A stretch of 64,000 bases of DNA from Phycisphaerae bacterium (GTDB lineage Bacteria; Planctomycetota; Phycisphaerae; UBA1845; Fen-1342). Shown here piece by piece: positions 9,498-18,694 of this stretch. Both the position numbers and the translations under genes were made by a program. The notes under the pieces are model-generated. The model was not told the origin of the DNA, did not search any database, and saw only the letters and a list, made by a program, of their open reading frames with translations. Every line of letters starts with the position of its first letter. Within the stretch, counting starts at the first letter, position 1. Location: assembly GCA_017999985.1 (NCBI GenBank), contig JAGNKU010000014.1, positions 1-64,000 on the forward strand. The letters are read 5' to 3'.

Positions 9498-9584
9498 TCT
9501 CTGTGAATCTCTGTGTCCTCGGCGCCTCTGAGGTGATCTGTTGCGGCGCCCCCTTATCAGCCTATCTCGTTATCACCTTATCAC
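9498..9584. repeat. Two further simple-repeat blocks before ridA
   Basis: TCTCTGTG units with a related CTCTGAG (9498-9532) and TTATCA/CTATC units (9553-9584). The second block runs into the 3' end of ridA. Together with the G-rich block, four short-unit families fill most of the polA-ridA spacer. Confidence 0.6.
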
Positions 9585-10051
9585 TCGCCGATGGCGAAGG
9601 TGATGTCCACCTCGACCGTCGAGTTGAGCGGCAGTTCCGCGACGCCGACCGCGGCGCGGGCGTGCCGGCCGGCGTCACCGAAAACCTCGACCAGGAAATC
9701 GCTCGCGCCGTTGGCGACCTTGTGCTGGTCCGTGAAGCCGGCATTCGACGCGACGTACACCGCCACCTTCAGCACGCGCGTGATCTGGTCCAGCCCGCCG
9801 GCCACTTCCGCCGCCGCGGCGAGCGCGTTCAGCGTGCACACGCGGGCCGCCGCCTGGGCGTCCTCGAGCGTGCGTCCGTCGGGGCCGCCGACCTTTCCGG
9901 CGTAGGCGAGCTGGCCGGCGCGCATGGGAATCTGGCCGCTCAGCGTGATGGTGTGGCCGTAACGCAGGGCGGGCACATAGGCGCCGACCGGCTTGGTGAC
10001 GGGGGGCAGGGTCAGCCCCAGGGCTTGCAGGCGTTCACTCGGTTTGCTCAT
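9581..10051 (-). CDS. RidA/YjgF-family protein
   Basis: RidA-superfamily protein, about 156 residues. RidA proteins deaminate reactive enamine/imine intermediates, but many subgroups have other roles. Visible are GAYVPALRYGHTITLSGQIP, the LNALAAAAEVAGGLDQITRV helix with VYVAS, and HARAAVGVAELP, whose Arg aligns with the active Arg of RidA. In the last strand (STVEVDITFAIG) an Asp stands where RidA has Glu. The start at 10051 overlaps the end of scpA by 17 nt, so it is probably co-translated with scpA. The longer frame to 10192 is antisense noise. Confidence 0.88.
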   Translation of the reverse strand: MSKPSERLQALGLTLPPVTKPVGAYVPALRYGHTITLSGQIPMRAGQLAYAGKVGGPDGRTLEDAQAAARVCTLNALAAAAEVAGGLDQITRVLKVAVYVASNAGFTDQHKVANGASDFLVEVFGDAGRHARAAVGVAELPLNSTVEVDITFAIGE

Positions 10052-10967
10052 CAGTGATCTCCGGCTCGGGCTCGTCCACGAGCTGCAATCGGGGCGCGTT
10101 TGTGGGCTGCCGCGCGGAATCATCCGCGAGCGGCGGCGCGAGTTCGTCGCCGGAAAACGCGGGTTCGTCCGCGGCCTCCGGTTCGGGTTCATCCACGGGC
10201 TGGATCAGGAAGATGTAGATTGTGCCGAACACGGCTTCCTGCTCGGCACGGATGCGGTGCGAACGAATCAGCTCCAGCATGGCCAGGAAGCGGCCGACGA
10301 CCTGCAGGCGGTCCGGCTGGCCGTCGAACAGTGTCTCGAACGTCGACGGGCCTTCGCGCTCCAGAATGCTGAGGACTTCGGCGATATGCAGCTCGATCGG
10401 GACTTCGTCGTAGCGCACTGAGTGCAGGCCGGGGCCGCGACCAATCGCCGCCATGACCTTGCCGAATGCGGAGAGCAGGTCCCAGACCTGCACTTCCTCG
10501 AGCTGCACGCCCTCGAGCTCCTTGGGCAGATCGCACGGCCGGCGCACGTAGCGCTGCGCGCGGTTGTCGGCGGAGGTGCCCAGCGCGCGGGCCGCGTCCT
10601 TGAAGCGCTTGTATTCCAGCAATTGCCGGACGAGCGGGGCGCGCGGGTCGGTGCTGTCGTCGAGATCCTCGATGGGCGGCGTCGGCAGCAGCGAACGCGA
10701 CTTCAGCTCGACGAGCGTCGCCGCCATGACGAGGAATTCGCCGACGGCATCGGGGTCGAGCTGTTCGAGCAGGTGCACGTGCGCGAGGTACTGGTCAGTG
10801 AGACTGGCGATGGGGATGTCGAGAATGTCCACCTCGTCCCGGCGGATAAGAAACAGCAGCAGATCGAGCGGGCCGCTGAAGACGTCGAGCTGTACGCGGT
10901 AGTCGGACAAAACGCTCTCACTCGTCGCCGGTGGGGCTACAGGGTCGCCGCCCGGACGATGCCGCAC
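10035..10967 (-). CDS. scpA: Segregation and condensation protein A
   Basis: Kleisin subunit of the bacterial SMC condensin complex. The N-terminal SMC-contact region reads YRVQLDVFSGPLDLLLFLIRR, followed by VDILDIPIASLTDQYL and the helix GEFLVMAATLVELKSRSLLP, all typical of ScpA. A winged-helix part follows (STFETLFDG...VGRFLAMLELIRSH). The last 55 residues are an acidic Pro/Glu/Asp-rich tail (DEPEPE occurs twice), longer than usual. The start is uncertain: GTG 10967 overlaps trpS by 31 nt, and TTG 10910 (giving MSDYRVQL) would fit the family better. No scpB is present in the window. Confidence 0.9.
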   Translation of the reverse strand: MRHRPGGDPVAPPATSESVLSDYRVQLDVFSGPLDLLLFLIRRDEVDILDIPIASLTDQYLAHVHLLEQLDPDAVGEFLVMAATLVELKSRSLLPTPPIEDLDDSTDPRAPLVRQLLEYKRFKDAARALGTSADNRAQRYVRRPCDLPKELEGVQLEEVQVWDLLSAFGKVMAAIGRGPGLHSVRYDEVPIELHIAEVLSILEREGPSTFETLFDGQPDRLQVVGRFLAMLELIRSHRIRAEQEAVFGTIYIFLIQPVDEPEPEAADEPAFSGDELAPPLADDSARQPTNAPRLQLVDEPEPEITDEQTE

Positions 10968-11911
10968 GCGTCGCGGACTTCGGCCATGACCTCCTCGGCC
11001 ACGGCCCGCGCCCGCCGGGCGCCGCCGCGCAGTATATCCTCGACGTCATCGGGGCGGGCGAGCCACTGCGCGCGGATTTCGCGGCGGCTGCCGAAGCGTT
11101 CCTCGTAGAGCTCGACGAGCCGCTTCTTGGCCTCGCCGTAACCCATGCCGCCGGCGCGGTAACGCTGCTCCCACTGGGCGAGTTCGGCAGGCTCGGCGAG
11201 GAGTTTCAGCAGGGCGAAGACGTTGCAGGTCTCGGGGTGCTTGGGCTGTTCGACCGGGGTGCTGTCGGTCTTGATGGCCATGATCTTCTTCTTCATGGCC
11301 TTGGCCTCGCCGAAGAGCTCGATGATGTTGCCGTAGCTCTTGCTCATCTTCTGGCCGTCGATGCCGGGGACGATGGCGGTCTCGTTGAGGCGCGGTTCGG
11401 GGCGCTTGAAGACGGGGCGGAACGTCTGGTTGAAGTAGCCGGCCATGTCCTGCGTGAACTCGATGTGCTGCAACTGGTCGCGGCCGACCGGGACGATGTC
11501 GCTGCGGTAGATGAGAATATCGGCGGCCATGAGCAGCGGGTAGCAGTACACGCCCATGTTGGGGACAATGCCCTTGGCGACGTGGTCCTTGTAGGTCGTG
11601 GCGCGGTCGAGCAGGCCCTTGCCCGTGACGGTGCCGAGAATCCAGGCGAGCTCGGTGACTTCGGGCACGTCGCTCTGGCGGAAGAGGTTGATGCGGTTGG
11701 GATCGAGCCCCATCGTCAGGTAGTCGATGGCGACGTTGCGGGTGAGCTGGCGCAGGTGCTCGGCGTCGTGGACCGTCGTGAGCGAGTGATAGTTGGCGAT
11801 GAAGTAGAAGCCCTCGTGCTCCAGCTGAAGCTCGATGTGCTGCTTCATCGCCCCGAAGTAGTTGCCGAGGTGCAGCTCTCCGGTCGGCTTGATTCCCGAC
11901 AGTGCGCGCAT
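10937..11911 (-). CDS. trpS: Tryptophanyl-tRNA synthetase
   Basis: Class I aminoacyl-tRNA synthetase, 324 residues, charging tRNA-Trp. The HIGH-type motif is GELHLGNY after MRALSGIKPT; the KMSKS loop is GIDGQKMSKSYGN; GVYCYPLLMAADILIY and VGRDQLQHIE complete the TrpRS signature. The start at 11911 has GGAGG 5 nt upstream. It is the first gene of an overlapping trpS-scpA-ridA run. The 271 nt between it and the upstream phosphorylase gene hold no feature I can support. Confidence 0.97.
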   Translation of the reverse strand: MRALSGIKPTGELHLGNYFGAMKQHIELQLEHEGFYFIANYHSLTTVHDAEHLRQLTRNVAIDYLTMGLDPNRINLFRQSDVPEVTELAWILGTVTGKGLLDRATTYKDHVAKGIVPNMGVYCYPLLMAADILIYRSDIVPVGRDQLQHIEFTQDMAGYFNQTFRPVFKRPEPRLNETAIVPGIDGQKMSKSYGNIIELFGEAKAMKKKIMAIKTDSTPVEQPKHPETCNVFALLKLLAEPAELAQWEQRYRAGGMGYGEAKKRLVELYEERFGSRREIRAQWLARPDDVEDILRGGARRARAVAEEVMAEVRDACGIVRAATL

Positions 11912-12182
11912 CCCAACCTCCAGTGCGTCGGCCCCGCCGCCGCCACGTGCAGGCACGGCCAAGTTACGGGGCAGTAGACCACGAGTGCGGCGGGGATACA
12001 AGGGTGGAACGGTGGCGGGGGGCGCAAACGGTGCGCCGCGACTAAGTTCAGCGCACGGGACGGCGCGGCTGCAGCTGGCCGGCGAGTCGGGCGGCCCGGG
12101 GCGCTTCCGCGTGGTGCGCGCGCTAACTATTGACGGATGCGCGGCTTGCAGCGGGGTGTGCCGGGCAAGAGGTAGCCAGGCC

Positions 12183-15100
12183 TCACGCAAGCCATACGTC
12201 GAGGCGCGTGTAGTCGCGGTTGCGGAGGCGCTGGGCGCGGTCGCCCGTGAGGCGCGGGGCCTCGATCGGATCGCTGTTGTCCAGTTGGTAGCGTACGGGG
12301 TGGACTGCGTTTGGTCCGTACGTGTCGCGGCGCGCGGGGTTGTGATACACGAGCAGGACGGACCCGAGCAGGGTACACGCGAAGTGTCCCTCGGGGAGCT
12401 CGGTGTTCTGGCCGCGCCAGGTGATCGTGCGGCGAGCGGGGGCGAACCAGGCGCCGGGGAGTGCCGGTCGCAGAGTGAACCACAATTCGTTGGCGTCGAG
12501 CGTGAACGGGCTGGGACCGATCGTGAGCAACCGCCAGATGTGTATGAACTCAGCCGAGGAGCCGCTGAGGCGCGCGATGAAGCCGCGGCCGCGCGTGGCG
12601 GGGTCGGGGTTGGCGGAGGAGGCGATGAAGGAGCTGTTTTCCAGCACGCTGCGGCCATAGCGCTGCGGGTCGAGGAACGGGACGAGCATCGTGCGGGCGT
12701 CCTCGAAGAACTCCGCGTAGAGGCCGCGGCGAAGCAGCTCCAACAGGTACTTGTACGACATGTGCAGCCAGATCGACTCGTTCTCGAACCAGCCGCGCGT
12801 GAAGGTCCGCGCGCGGCCGATATCGGGCGGGCAGGCGTCGAGACACTCGTTGAGCTTGTACATGCCAAGGTCGGCGTCAAAGAGCGCGCTCCGGCGGACG
12901 GCGTGCCACACCGCGCGGGCGCGGGCGGGGTCGTCGATGATCCGCAGCCAGTGGACCTGACCTTCGAGGAACAACGGCAGCGGCTGAGCCGCGAAGTTGG
13001 TCGGCATGGACTTCGAGTCGTCCGTTGTCGTCGGCTTGTTGGCGTAGTACGTGTGGATCAGGCCGGTCTGCGGGTCAACGGAGAGCGACAACGCGCGTCG
13101 GGCGCGGGCTTCGACGCCGGCGAGCAGCAGCTTGAGCTGCGCGCCAGAGACCATTCCGGCATCCGCCGTCGTACGGTGCGCGATGCGGGCGCGGAATTGC
13201 TCGCGGAGCTTCGCGGCGTGCGACCAATCGAAGTCCGCGGACAAATCCGGGACGATGGCGGCGATGAGATCGGAGACTTCGATGGGCAAAGCCGTGTCCG
13301 GCGGGTCCGGGAGGGCGGCGCGCAGCCAGGACGCGAGGCGTGCCAACTCGGCCAGCTCGCAGGTCGATGAGCCGAACAGCCCGGGCAGGCCGTTCAGCGA
13401 GTCGTTCCAACCCGGGCGGCCGGCCTCCATTTCCAGGCCACGGCCATTCGGTCCGAGCGAGATGGCCTTGATCGCGAGCAGCGCGCAGAGCTTGCCGAAG
13501 ACGGTGACGGGCGCGAGCGGCGGCTGCGGCACGGGGCCGTCGGCAACGGCGCCAAGCTGCAGCGGACCATTCCGGCGGCGCACGAATTTGTCGGCGCGCG
13601 GGCGAACGAAAGCGCCGTCTTCGAACCAGCCGATGTCGGCCGTCTCCGTTAGCATGGATGGGACGCGGTCGGGATAGATGTCAGCGAACGCCTCGAGCAG
13701 ATCGACGATGTAAGTCCAGTGGTCGATCCAGTAGCCGCCTTCGTGGCCGTGGGCGACGAGGCGGCAGTCGCACTGCGCGAGGATGCGTTCGAGCCAGGCC
13801 TGGCGGTCCGGCATCACGACGGCGTGGCGATCGGCCCACGCGAGCAATTGGCCGGGCTGAAACGGGTGCTGCACGAGCGACTTCAATTCGGCCTCAGCCG
13901 CGGCGTCGGTCGTAGGGCACTCCAGGTCCGCGGGGTCGCCATCCGGCGGCAGCTCCCAGCGGTAGCCCTCAATGGCGAGCGGGTTGTAGCCGTCGGGCTG
14001 GAGCAGGTTGACAAACGTGCGAATCTCGAGGTCGCCGATCTCGGGAAAGAACCAGACGTCGCAGCGGCGGTTCTGACAGATATCGCGGTAGTTGCCCGCG
14101 CCGCTGGAAAGCGGGTGCGGGGGGAGGATGAAGTAGTTGTAGTCGCGCTCCAGGTCGCCGTGCCGGCGGGCGTAGAGATGCAGCAACGCCGGTCCGTTGC
14201 GCGTCGGCAGTACCCGCGGGACGCCGCCGCGGAGGACGTTGTCGAGCCAGTTCTGGCGCGTGTAGGCGTCGAGCAGCGGCAGGCTCGAAAAAGTGGCGGT
14301 GGGTTCGACGACGGACGTGACGAGGTCGCGGCTGGCAGCGCGAGCGGCGTCGAAGTCCGCGGCTTGGGTGAACTGCGGCAGGAAGCGCGCCAGAGCGTCT
14401 TCGCTCGGTGCGAAGCCGATGAGGGCGATCCACTCGATGGACTCGCCCGGCGCGAGGCGCGCCTCAATCGGGGCAAGCGCGCAAGGCAATCGGTTTTCCC
14501 AGAGTTGGGCGGAGCGGTCGAGACGCTCCGTGGCGATGAAGCGGCGCGGCGTAATGAGATCCTGCCCGCCGCCGAAGATCACGTGCGGATCAACGAAGGC
14601 CTCGATGGGCTTGAGCGTGCTGTCCGTGACGAGCCACGCGGCGTAGAAATGGCCGTGCGTCACGGGGGTGACTTCGGCCTCATCGTGTGCGACGACCTTG
14701 GCCGCGTAGAAGGGCACGTGGTCGCAGGCGAGGCGGACGGCGGCGTAGGCTTCGTGGATGTGCCGCAACTGCTTCATACCCAGGTCGGTGAAGCCGGCGG
14801 GCAGAATCAATGGCAGGCCGTCGAGCAATTCAAGCTGGCGAGCCTGGCGCGCGCGGTTCGTGACGCGCACACGCCGGACGAGCGCTCCAAGCGGTTGATT
14901 CACTGGTGAGAAATAGGCGACCTCAAAGTCGAGGCCGCCGGGCGCGCCGGTCTCGGTGAGCGTGAGGGCATCGGGCTCGATGGCCATGGCACGTTGGCCC
15001 TGCGCACCGCCCACGGGGTCGAGCGCGAATGGTTCGTAGTATTGGCCGTCGATCTTGCAGAACGTGCGAAAGCCCTGGACGCCGACGAGCTGGTAAGCCC

Positions 15101-15359
15101 AGGTCGCGGGCAGGAACTCGACGATGGCCTGGTCCTTGTTGTGGACGCCAAAAGAGACGATGGCCTGGGCCCGGTTGACGTACATGCACCAGAGCGGGAC
15201 GCCGGCGGGGCCGGCGACGCCGGGGAGGAAGCTGGAGAAGGCCGGTCCGCGGTCATAGCCGCGGATGAGGTAGCGGCCGTCGGCGTCGAGCACGTGGGAC
15301 GGCGGGGCAGTTGGGGGGCAGTCCAGTCGCTTCACGGGTGTCTTGTCCTGATGCGCCAC
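12183..15359 (-). CDS. GH94/GH149/GH161-type beta-glucan phosphorylase
   Basis: Large protein (1058 residues) without signal peptide, so cytoplasmic. It resembles inverting beta-glucoside phosphorylases usually annotated as cellobiose phosphorylase. Visible are an N-terminal beta-sandwich, GGYWIDHWTYIVDLLEAF with the expected general-acid Asp, GRPGWNDSLNGLPGLFGSS, and late aromatic motifs GWFENESIWLHMSYKYLLELLRRG and LPGAWFAPA. The length and the DHWTY motif fit GH149/GH161 (beta-1,3-glucan phosphorylases) better than classical 800-residue GH94 enzymes. The neighbours are GH17 enzymes and a sugar ABC importer. I infer phosphorolysis of imported beta-1,3-oligoglucans to glucose-1-phosphate. 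The substrate is not proven. The GTG start lies 6 nt after the permease stop, with AGGCGG upstream. Confidence 0.8.
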   Translation of the reverse strand: MAHQDKTPVKRLDCPPTAPPSHVLDADGRYLIRGYDRGPAFSSFLPGVAGPAGVPLWCMYVNRAQAIVSFGVHNKDQAIVEFLPATWAYQLVGVQGFRTFCKIDGQYYEPFALDPVGGAQGQRAMAIEPDALTLTETGAPGGLDFEVAYFSPVNQPLGALVRRVRVTNRARQARQLELLDGLPLILPAGFTDLGMKQLRHIHEAYAAVRLACDHVPFYAAKVVAHDEAEVTPVTHGHFYAAWLVTDSTLKPIEAFVDPHVIFGGGQDLITPRRFIATERLDRSAQLWENRLPCALAPIEARLAPGESIEWIALIGFAPSEDALARFLPQFTQAADFDAARAASRDLVTSVVEPTATFSSLPLLDAYTRQNWLDNVLRGGVPRVLPTRNGPALLHLYARRHGDLERDYNYFILPPHPLSSGAGNYRDICQNRRCDVWFFPEIGDLEIRTFVNLLQPDGYNPLAIEGYRWELPPDGDPADLECPTTDAAAEAELKSLVQHPFQPGQLLAWADRHAVVMPDRQAWLERILAQCDCRLVAHGHEGGYWIDHWTYIVDLLEAFADIYPDRVPSMLTETADIGWFEDGAFVRPRADKFVRRRNGPLQLGAVADGPVPQPPLAPVTVFGKLCALLAIKAISLGPNGRGLEMEAGRPGWNDSLNGLPGLFGSSTCELAELARLASWLRAALPDPPDTALPIEVSDLIAAIVPDLSADFDWSHAAKLREQFRARIAHRTTADAGMVSGAQLKLLLAGVEARARRALSLSVDPQTGLIHTYYANKPTTTDDSKSMPTNFAAQPLPLFLEGQVHWLRIIDDPARARAVWHAVRRSALFDADLGMYKLNECLDACPPDIGRARTFTRGWFENESIWLHMSYKYLLELLRRGLYAEFFEDARTMLVPFLDPQRYGRSVLENSSFIASSANPDPATRGRGFIARLSGSSAEFIHIWRLLTIGPSPFTLDANELWFTLRPALPGAWFAPARRTITWRGQNTELPEGHFACTLLGSVLLVYHNPARRDTYGPNAVHPVRYQLDNSDPIEAPRLTGDRAQRLRNRDYTRLDVWLA

Positions 15360-15365
15360 CGCCGC

Positions 15366-16274
15366 CTAGCCCTTCATTCCGGTGGTCGCGATGCCTTCGA
15401 TGAACGTGCGCTGGCTGATGAGGAAGAGGATCAGCAGCGGCGCGGTGACGAGCGTACAGGCGGCCATGAGCAGGTTCCAGGGGGTGCCGCCGTGCTGGGC
15501 CTGGTAAAACTGCAGGCCGAGCGCGAGGGTGAACAGGTCCTGGTGGTTGAGGTAGATCAGCGGGCCGATGAAATCATTCCAGACGTACATGGAGTGGAAC
15601 AGCGCGACGACGGCCAGCGCCGGTTTCGAAAGCGGCACGATGATCCGCCAGAAGATGCCCCAGTGGCCGAGGCCATCGAGGCGCGCCGCTTCGGAAAGGT
15701 CATTGGGAATCTGCGCGAAGAACTGCCGCAGCAGGAAGATGTTGAACGCGTTGCCGAAGATTGCGGGCACCCACAGCGGCTGCAAGGTGCCGATCCAGCC
15801 CAAGTACTTGAATACGAAATACGTCGGGATCATGATGGCCGGGAAGGGCACCATCATCGTTGCCAGCATGATCGCGAAAACCACGCCGCGGCCGCGCCAC
15901 GAGATCTTGGCAAAGCCGTAGGCGCAGAGTGCGCTGGACAGCACCATGCCGCCGACGCTCAGCAGCGCGACGATCAGGGTGTTCCGCAGGTAGAGGATGA
16001 AGTGCACGTTCTCGCTGGTGAGTACGCCCTCGTAGCCCGTCCGTTCGACACCGGACGGCTCGACGATCTTCTCCCGGCCGGCGTAGTAGTTCTCGTACAA
16101 GTACTGCGGGATCCGGGACGGCTCTTTCGGCAACAGCGAGAAATCCGCCGTTGTCACTTCCTCCTGCGGCTTGAGGCTCGACGCGACCATCCATGCAATC
16201 GGGGCGACGAACACCGTCGAAACAAGCGCGAGCACGAGCAGGGCCGACATGCGTCCGAGGCGGGATTCCCTCAT
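15366..16274 (-). CDS. Sugar ABC transporter permease, MalG type
   Basis: Inner-membrane permease, 302 residues, about six transmembrane helices. It carries the EAA loop for ATPase contact (IPNDLSEAARLDGLGHWGIFWRI...PLSKPALA). The unusually long periplasmic segment after helix 1 (residues about 35-90) is a feature of MalG/LacG-type proteins. The start at 16274 overlaps the MalF-type stop by ATGA, indicating translational coupling. No ATP-binding subunit lies in the operon, so it probably uses a shared MsmK/UgpC-like ATPase encoded elsewhere. Confidence 0.92.
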   Translation of the reverse strand: MRESRLGRMSALLVLALVSTVFVAPIAWMVASSLKPQEEVTTADFSLLPKEPSRIPQYLYENYYAGREKIVEPSGVERTGYEGVLTSENVHFILYLRNTLIVALLSVGGMVLSSALCAYGFAKISWRGRGVVFAIMLATMMVPFPAIMIPTYFVFKYLGWIGTLQPLWVPAIFGNAFNIFLLRQFFAQIPNDLSEAARLDGLGHWGIFWRIIVPLSKPALAVVALFHSMYVWNDFIGPLIYLNHQDLFTLALGLQFYQAQHGGTPWNLLMAACTLVTAPLLILFLISQRTFIEGIATTGMKG

Positions 16275-17173
16275 CGCAACCCTCCGCGGTAATGGACCAG
16301 GTTGCGGCTGAGGCGGAACGCCAGGGCCGTCAGCAGCAGGATGATGCCGAGCTGTATCCAGCTCAACAGGCACGCGTAGCCGAAACGTTGATGCAGAAAC
16401 GCCACGTCGTAGAGATACATCGTGTAGAAATACGCGTTCTGCCCCGGGCCGCCGTTGGGAATCATGATGTAGGGCACGGCGAACACCTGCCAGACAAAAA
16501 TGATGCCGAGCACCACGTTGAAGAAGATCGCCGGCGAGATCATCGGCAAGGTCACGTGACACAGTCGCTGCACGGGGCCCGCCCCGTCAACGTGCGCGGC
16601 TTCGTAGAGCGAGCGCGGCACGTCCTGCAGGCCCGCGAGGTAGATGACCACCGCGTTGCCGACGCTCCAGAAACTCAGCAGGATCATGCTGGGCATCGTC
16701 CAACGCGCGTCGCTCAGCCAGTTCGGTCCCGTGATCCCAATCCAGCCCAACGCGGTGTTGACCAGTCCGAAGCGGGAGTTGTACATCCACATCCAGACGA
16801 TCGCGACCGCCACCAGCGGAACGACCGTCGGTACGAAGATCAAGGCGCGCCACAGCGTACGGCCGGGCACGCGCACATTGAGCAGTACCGCCAACAAGAG
16901 CGCGATGAGCGTTCCCGCCGGGAGGGCGACGGCGGCGTAAAGCGCGGTGTTCTTCAGTGCCTGCCAGAACAACTGATCGCTCAGCAAGGCCCGCACGTTT
17001 TCCCAGCCCGTGAAGACCGGCCGGCGCAAGCCGTTGAACTCGCAGAAGCTCAGATAGCCGGAAAGTACGATCGGCAGCAGCAGGAACAGCGCGAAGCCGA
17101 TCAGCCACGGGCTGATCCAGGCCAGCCCGGTCAGCTCGGCGCGAAATGTGCAGCCGCGCGACCGGAGGCTCAT
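16271..17173 (-). CDS. Sugar ABC transporter permease, MalF/UgpA type
   Basis: Inner-membrane permease, 300 residues, with six predicted helices beginning LTGLAWISPWLIGFALFLLL. The EAA loop is VPRSLYEAAHVDGAGPVQRLCHVTLPMISPA. It partners the MalG-type permease downstream. The ATG at 17173 overlaps the stop of the substrate-binding protein by four bases (ATGA), so the three transporter genes are coupled. The longer upstream frame is an antisense-like extension into the binding-protein gene and is rejected. The substrate is inferred as beta-glucan oligosaccharide from neighbours. Confidence 0.92.
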   Translation of the reverse strand: MSLRSRGCTFRAELTGLAWISPWLIGFALFLLLPIVLSGYLSFCEFNGLRRPVFTGWENVRALLSDQLFWQALKNTALYAAVALPAGTLIALLLAVLLNVRVPGRTLWRALIFVPTVVPLVAVAIVWMWMYNSRFGLVNTALGWIGITGPNWLSDARWTMPSMILLSFWSVGNAVVIYLAGLQDVPRSLYEAAHVDGAGPVQRLCHVTLPMISPAIFFNVVLGIIFVWQVFAVPYIMIPNGGPGQNAYFYTMYLYDVAFLHQRFGYACLLSWIQLGIILLLTALAFRLSRNLVHYRGGLR

Positions 17174-18666
17174 GGATAGCTCTCCCCATAGCGCGCCAGG
17201 CCCTTGCGTGCCAGTTCGCTGAGTTGCGCGAGCCGTTTCTGACATTGCTCCAGCCGGGCGCGCGGCTCGACGCGCCCGCTCCAGATGTCGGCGTAGGCAG
17301 CTTCGAAATTGCCGCGCAGCGCGGTCCAGTTTGGCAGTGCGGGATCGGTATAGGCTCGCGGGCCGCGCGCCGCCTGGTCGTGGACCTCGACTGCTGGATT
17401 GGGATGCGTCGCGCTGAATTCCCGCGATGGCTCGACCAGCGGGCAATTCTTATAGTGGTTCCAGCAGATCCACTCGATCGGCCGCAACGGTGGCATCGGG
17501 TGTCGGACCGGGCCGGTCTCGGTTTCTTCCACGTAATATTCATATCCACGCTGCGGCTCGGATTTCCCGGACGGCACTTGCACCGGCGGGCTGGTGTAGA
17601 GCCAGGCGACGAAGGCCCAGGCCTCGTCCGCGTGCCGCGCGCCCGCCGGAATGACGAGCACGTCCTGCCCGCAATAGCCGACCGGCTCGCCGTCGATGGT
17701 CGGGAACGGAGCGGCGCCTAGATCAATGTCGGGGCCGTACTGGCGGACCATGTTCGCAAACCATGGACCTTGCTGCATCATCGCCAGCTTGCCGATCATG
17801 AACGGATTGTCGGGCGAGTTGAAGTTCGCGAAGCTGGATTCGAAGCTTTGGAGCTGCTCGAAGCCATACTCGCGGGCGAAATCCTGCACCCACTGGTACG
17901 CCCGAATGAAATGCGGGCCATCCACCTGGAACGAACCGCCCGGACCGTCGTGAAACGTACCGCCGAACCACAACGTCCACGTATTCCAGTACCAGCCCAG
18001 CGGCCAAGGCGCCCCAGGGACAAAACCCATCAGCTCGATGTTGCCCTTGGCGTCGCGGCGATGGAGGACGCGGCAATAGCCCTCGAGCTCCGCGATCGTC
18101 CGCGGGGCGCGTTCGGCGCTGTAACCCGCGGCCGCCAGCGGCTCGGCAAACTCGGCGAAGAGATCCTTGTTGTAATACAGCGCGAGTGACCAGGGCGTCA
18201 GCGGAATCGCGTAGAGGTGCTCATGATAGCGGCAGGCATTGTAATACACTGGCAGGATCGTCTGGGCGTTAATGCCGGCTTCCGCGGCGCGCTCGTCCAA
18301 CGCTTGCAGTGCGCCCCCGACGGCGAAGCCGGGCACGCGGTCGGGCCAGAGGCCGGCGAGATCGGGCGGATCACCTCCCCCGGCCGCGACCAGCGTCTTG
18401 ATTTCGATCTGGGTTGTGGCGATGTAGTCGACGTAGATGCCTTTCTCGACTCCGACGGTGTCGTTGAAGACGCCGCAGAGCCGGCGCATCGCTTCGCCTT
18501 CGAAGTCGGTCCACTTCTCCCAGTAGGTGACGACGGTGCGGTTCGGCGGGATCGGCCGGCTGGTGCGGGGGCCGAAGGCGACGAGGCCGAGGGCGGGAAT
18601 GACGAGCACGGCGCCGATGACCAGCTTCACGAGTCGCGTGTGCCAGGGTGTGCGGGTCGGGTCCAT
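17170..18666 (-). CDS. ABC transporter sugar-binding protein
   Basis: Extracytoplasmic solute-binding protein, about 498 residues. An N-terminal hydrophobic segment (LVKLVIGAVLVIPALGLVAF) anchors or exports it. The fold is read from VVTYWEKWTDFEGEAMRRL, DPPDLAGLWPDRVPGF, IPLTPWSLALYYNKDLF, GKLAMMQQGPWFANMV and ARHADEAWAFVAWLY, the usual order in family 1 binding proteins. It is longer than most such proteins (about 420-450), with an extra C-terminal helix-rich part. The ATG at 18666 lies 28 nt after the upstream hydrolase stop; a TTG at 18702 overlapping that gene is less likely. Confidence 0.9.
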   Translation of the reverse strand: MDPTRTPWHTRLVKLVIGAVLVIPALGLVAFGPRTSRPIPPNRTVVTYWEKWTDFEGEAMRRLCGVFNDTVGVEKGIYVDYIATTQIEIKTLVAAGGGDPPDLAGLWPDRVPGFAVGGALQALDERAAEAGINAQTILPVYYNACRYHEHLYAIPLTPWSLALYYNKDLFAEFAEPLAAAGYSAERAPRTIAELEGYCRVLHRRDAKGNIELMGFVPGAPWPLGWYWNTWTLWFGGTFHDGPGGSFQVDGPHFIRAYQWVQDFAREYGFEQLQSFESSFANFNSPDNPFMIGKLAMMQQGPWFANMVRQYGPDIDLGAAPFPTIDGEPVGYCGQDVLVIPAGARHADEAWAFVAWLYTSPPVQVPSGKSEPQRGYEYYVEETETGPVRHPMPPLRPIEWICWNHYKNCPLVEPSREFSATHPNPAVEVHDQAARGPRAYTDPALPNWTALRGNFEAAYADIWSGRVEPRARLEQCQKRLAQLSELARKGLARYGESYP

Positions 18667-18694
18667 CGTTCTCGTCAAGATCGATCGTTGTGGG

